Source of the DNA: Verrucomicrobiota bacterium
GTDB taxonomy: Bacteria; Verrucomicrobiota; Verrucomicrobiia; Chthoniobacterales; UBA10450
DNA length: 8,392 nt
Assembly (NCBI GenBank): GCA_003219395.1
Contig: QHOR01000142.1
Location: forward strand, 5,045 to 13,436
Direction: 5' to 3'
The translations under genes were made by a program, and so were the position numbers. The notes under the pieces are model-generated. The model was given only the letters and a program-made list of their open reading frames with translations, was not told the DNA's origin and ran no database searches. Shown here in pieces: positions 7,901 through 8,392 of this stretch. Position 1 is the first letter of the stretch, and every line of letters begins with the position of its first letter.

Positions 7901-8392
7901 CCACGTCGACGCGTACGATTTGATTATCGATCCAGACACGCAGATAGCCCTGCTGCTGGAGAAAATCGAAGAACTTGCGCGGTTCGGTTTTTGGCGGAAC
8001 CGAAACCCAGAAAGTGATAAGAACAGTTTTCCCCGCGCAGTCGTGCAACACCTGGTGAGCGATCGACTGTGCTGTTTCAGGGCGAATTTCGCGACCGCAA
8101 CTCGGACAGAATGCGCGTGCAATACGGGGCCAAAGCAATTTCAGGTAATCGTTAATCTCCGTCATGGTACCGACGGTCGAGCGCGAGCTTTTGACCGGAT
8201 TCGTCTGCTCGATCGCAATCGCGGGAGGGATACCGCGGATGTTGTCCACGCGCGGCTTGTCCATGCGGTCGAGAAATTGCCGCATGTATGGGCTGAATGT
8301 TTCTACGTACCGCCGCTGGCCTTCGGCGTAAATCGTCTCGAACGCCAGGCTCGATTTGCCACTGCCGCTTGGGCCCGTAACGACGGTCAATT
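7824..8392 (-). CDS. uvrA: UvrA N-terminal fragment (start beyond right edge; shifts frame at 7899-7902)
   Basis: This is the N-terminal part of the same UvrA fusion. The frame is open at the right edge. The first visible codon (8388-8390) is TTG inside the family sequence, not a start, and about 25 residues are missing upstream. It shows the first Walker A motif GPSGSGKSS (visible residues 6-14), then FETIYAEGQRRYVETFSPYMRQFL, the IEQ and SRSTVGTMTEI motifs, and FCPSCGREI. UvrA-like sequence continues through [17 protein letters not shown] to about base 7902. After that the frame gives unrelated residues and stops at TGA (7824-7826), while the neighbouring frame takes up UvrA sequence ([11 protein letters not shown]). 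If the shift is real, this fragment would make a truncated, non-functional domain of about 190 residues plus its missing start; if it is a base-calling error, it is simply the front of uvrA. Confidence 0.9.
   Translation of the reverse strand, partial: LTVVTGPSGSGKSSLAFETIYAEGQRRYVETFSPYMRQFLDRMDKPRVDNIRGIPPAIAIEQTNPVKSSRSTVGTMTEINDYLKLLWPRIARAFCPSCGREIRPETAQSIAHQVLHDCAGKTVLITFWVSVPPKTEPRKFFDFLQQQGYLRVWIDNQIVRVDVGRACAGYSGSHRNLEGKPCPINRGN
7899..7902 (-). other. Apparent +1 frameshift in a four-base run within uvrA
   Basis: The minus strand reads GTC GAC GTG GGG CGC GCG TGT. Removing one G from the GGGG run (CCCC on the plus strand) gives GTC GAC GTG GGC GCG CGT GTG, or VDVGARV, which joins the two UvrA-like frames without losing any residue. 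This places the shift within a few bases. A sequencing or assembly error in a GC-rich run is the simplest cause; a genuine inactivating mutation is possible. No slippery heptamer typical of programmed frameshifting is apparent. Confidence 0.85.

Noticed and set aside
7903..8122. Upstream extension of the main uvrA frame from a TTG at 8122
   Set aside because: This stretch is out of frame with the UvrA N-terminus encoded over the same bases and shows no family sequence.

Overview
The window is a compact, minus-strand block of housekeeping genes. In transcription order (right to left) it holds a giant tandem-fused uvrA, lgt, an ExbB/TolQ-type proton-channel gene, an ExbD/TolR-type gene, and the first 93 codons of a TonB/TolA-like protein cut by the left edge. 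No RNA gene, transposase, CRISPR array or credible plus-strand gene is visible. Two UvrA copies in one polypeptide of more than 1900 residues are known from the Planctomycetota-Verrucomicrobiota-Chlamydiota (PVC) group, including chlamydiae. Together with an Lgt carrying a loop insertion, a moderately high GC content and many small dispersed repeats, this suggests a free-living verrucomicrobial bacterium, perhaps soil-type and Chthoniobacterales-like. That placement is an inference from family knowledge, not from a search.

Layout: 1-280 TonB/TolA-like N-terminus; 281-697 exbD/tolR; 694-1479 exbB/tolQ (4-base overlap with exbD; the next gene abuts exbD exactly, so these three form a tight operon); 1480-1588 a spacer with a dispersed repeat; 1589-2542 lgt; 2543-2680 a spacer filled by an imperfect palindrome of about 100 bp that also supplies the uvrA stop codon; 2681-8392 uvrA, whose first ~25 codons lie beyond the right edge. 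uvrA needs a one-base frame correction at the four-base C run 7899-7902 to read as a single protein.

Functionally the genes are separate: DNA damage recognition (UvrA), lipoprotein maturation (Lgt), and a proton-motive-force-driven envelope motor (ExbB-ExbD-TonB or TolQ-TolR-TolA). Lgt and the motor both serve the Gram-negative envelope.

The most interesting layer is the repeats. A motif running from GTCAT to GGATC occurs in both intergenic spacers and again inside the linker joining the two UvrA copies. Three further short palindromic or tandem-repeat inserts sit in frame in variable loops of UvrA copy 1. This resembles protein-invading palindromic elements such as those of Rickettsia. The last nucleotide-binding domain of UvrA also has Glu in place of the usual Walker B Asp.
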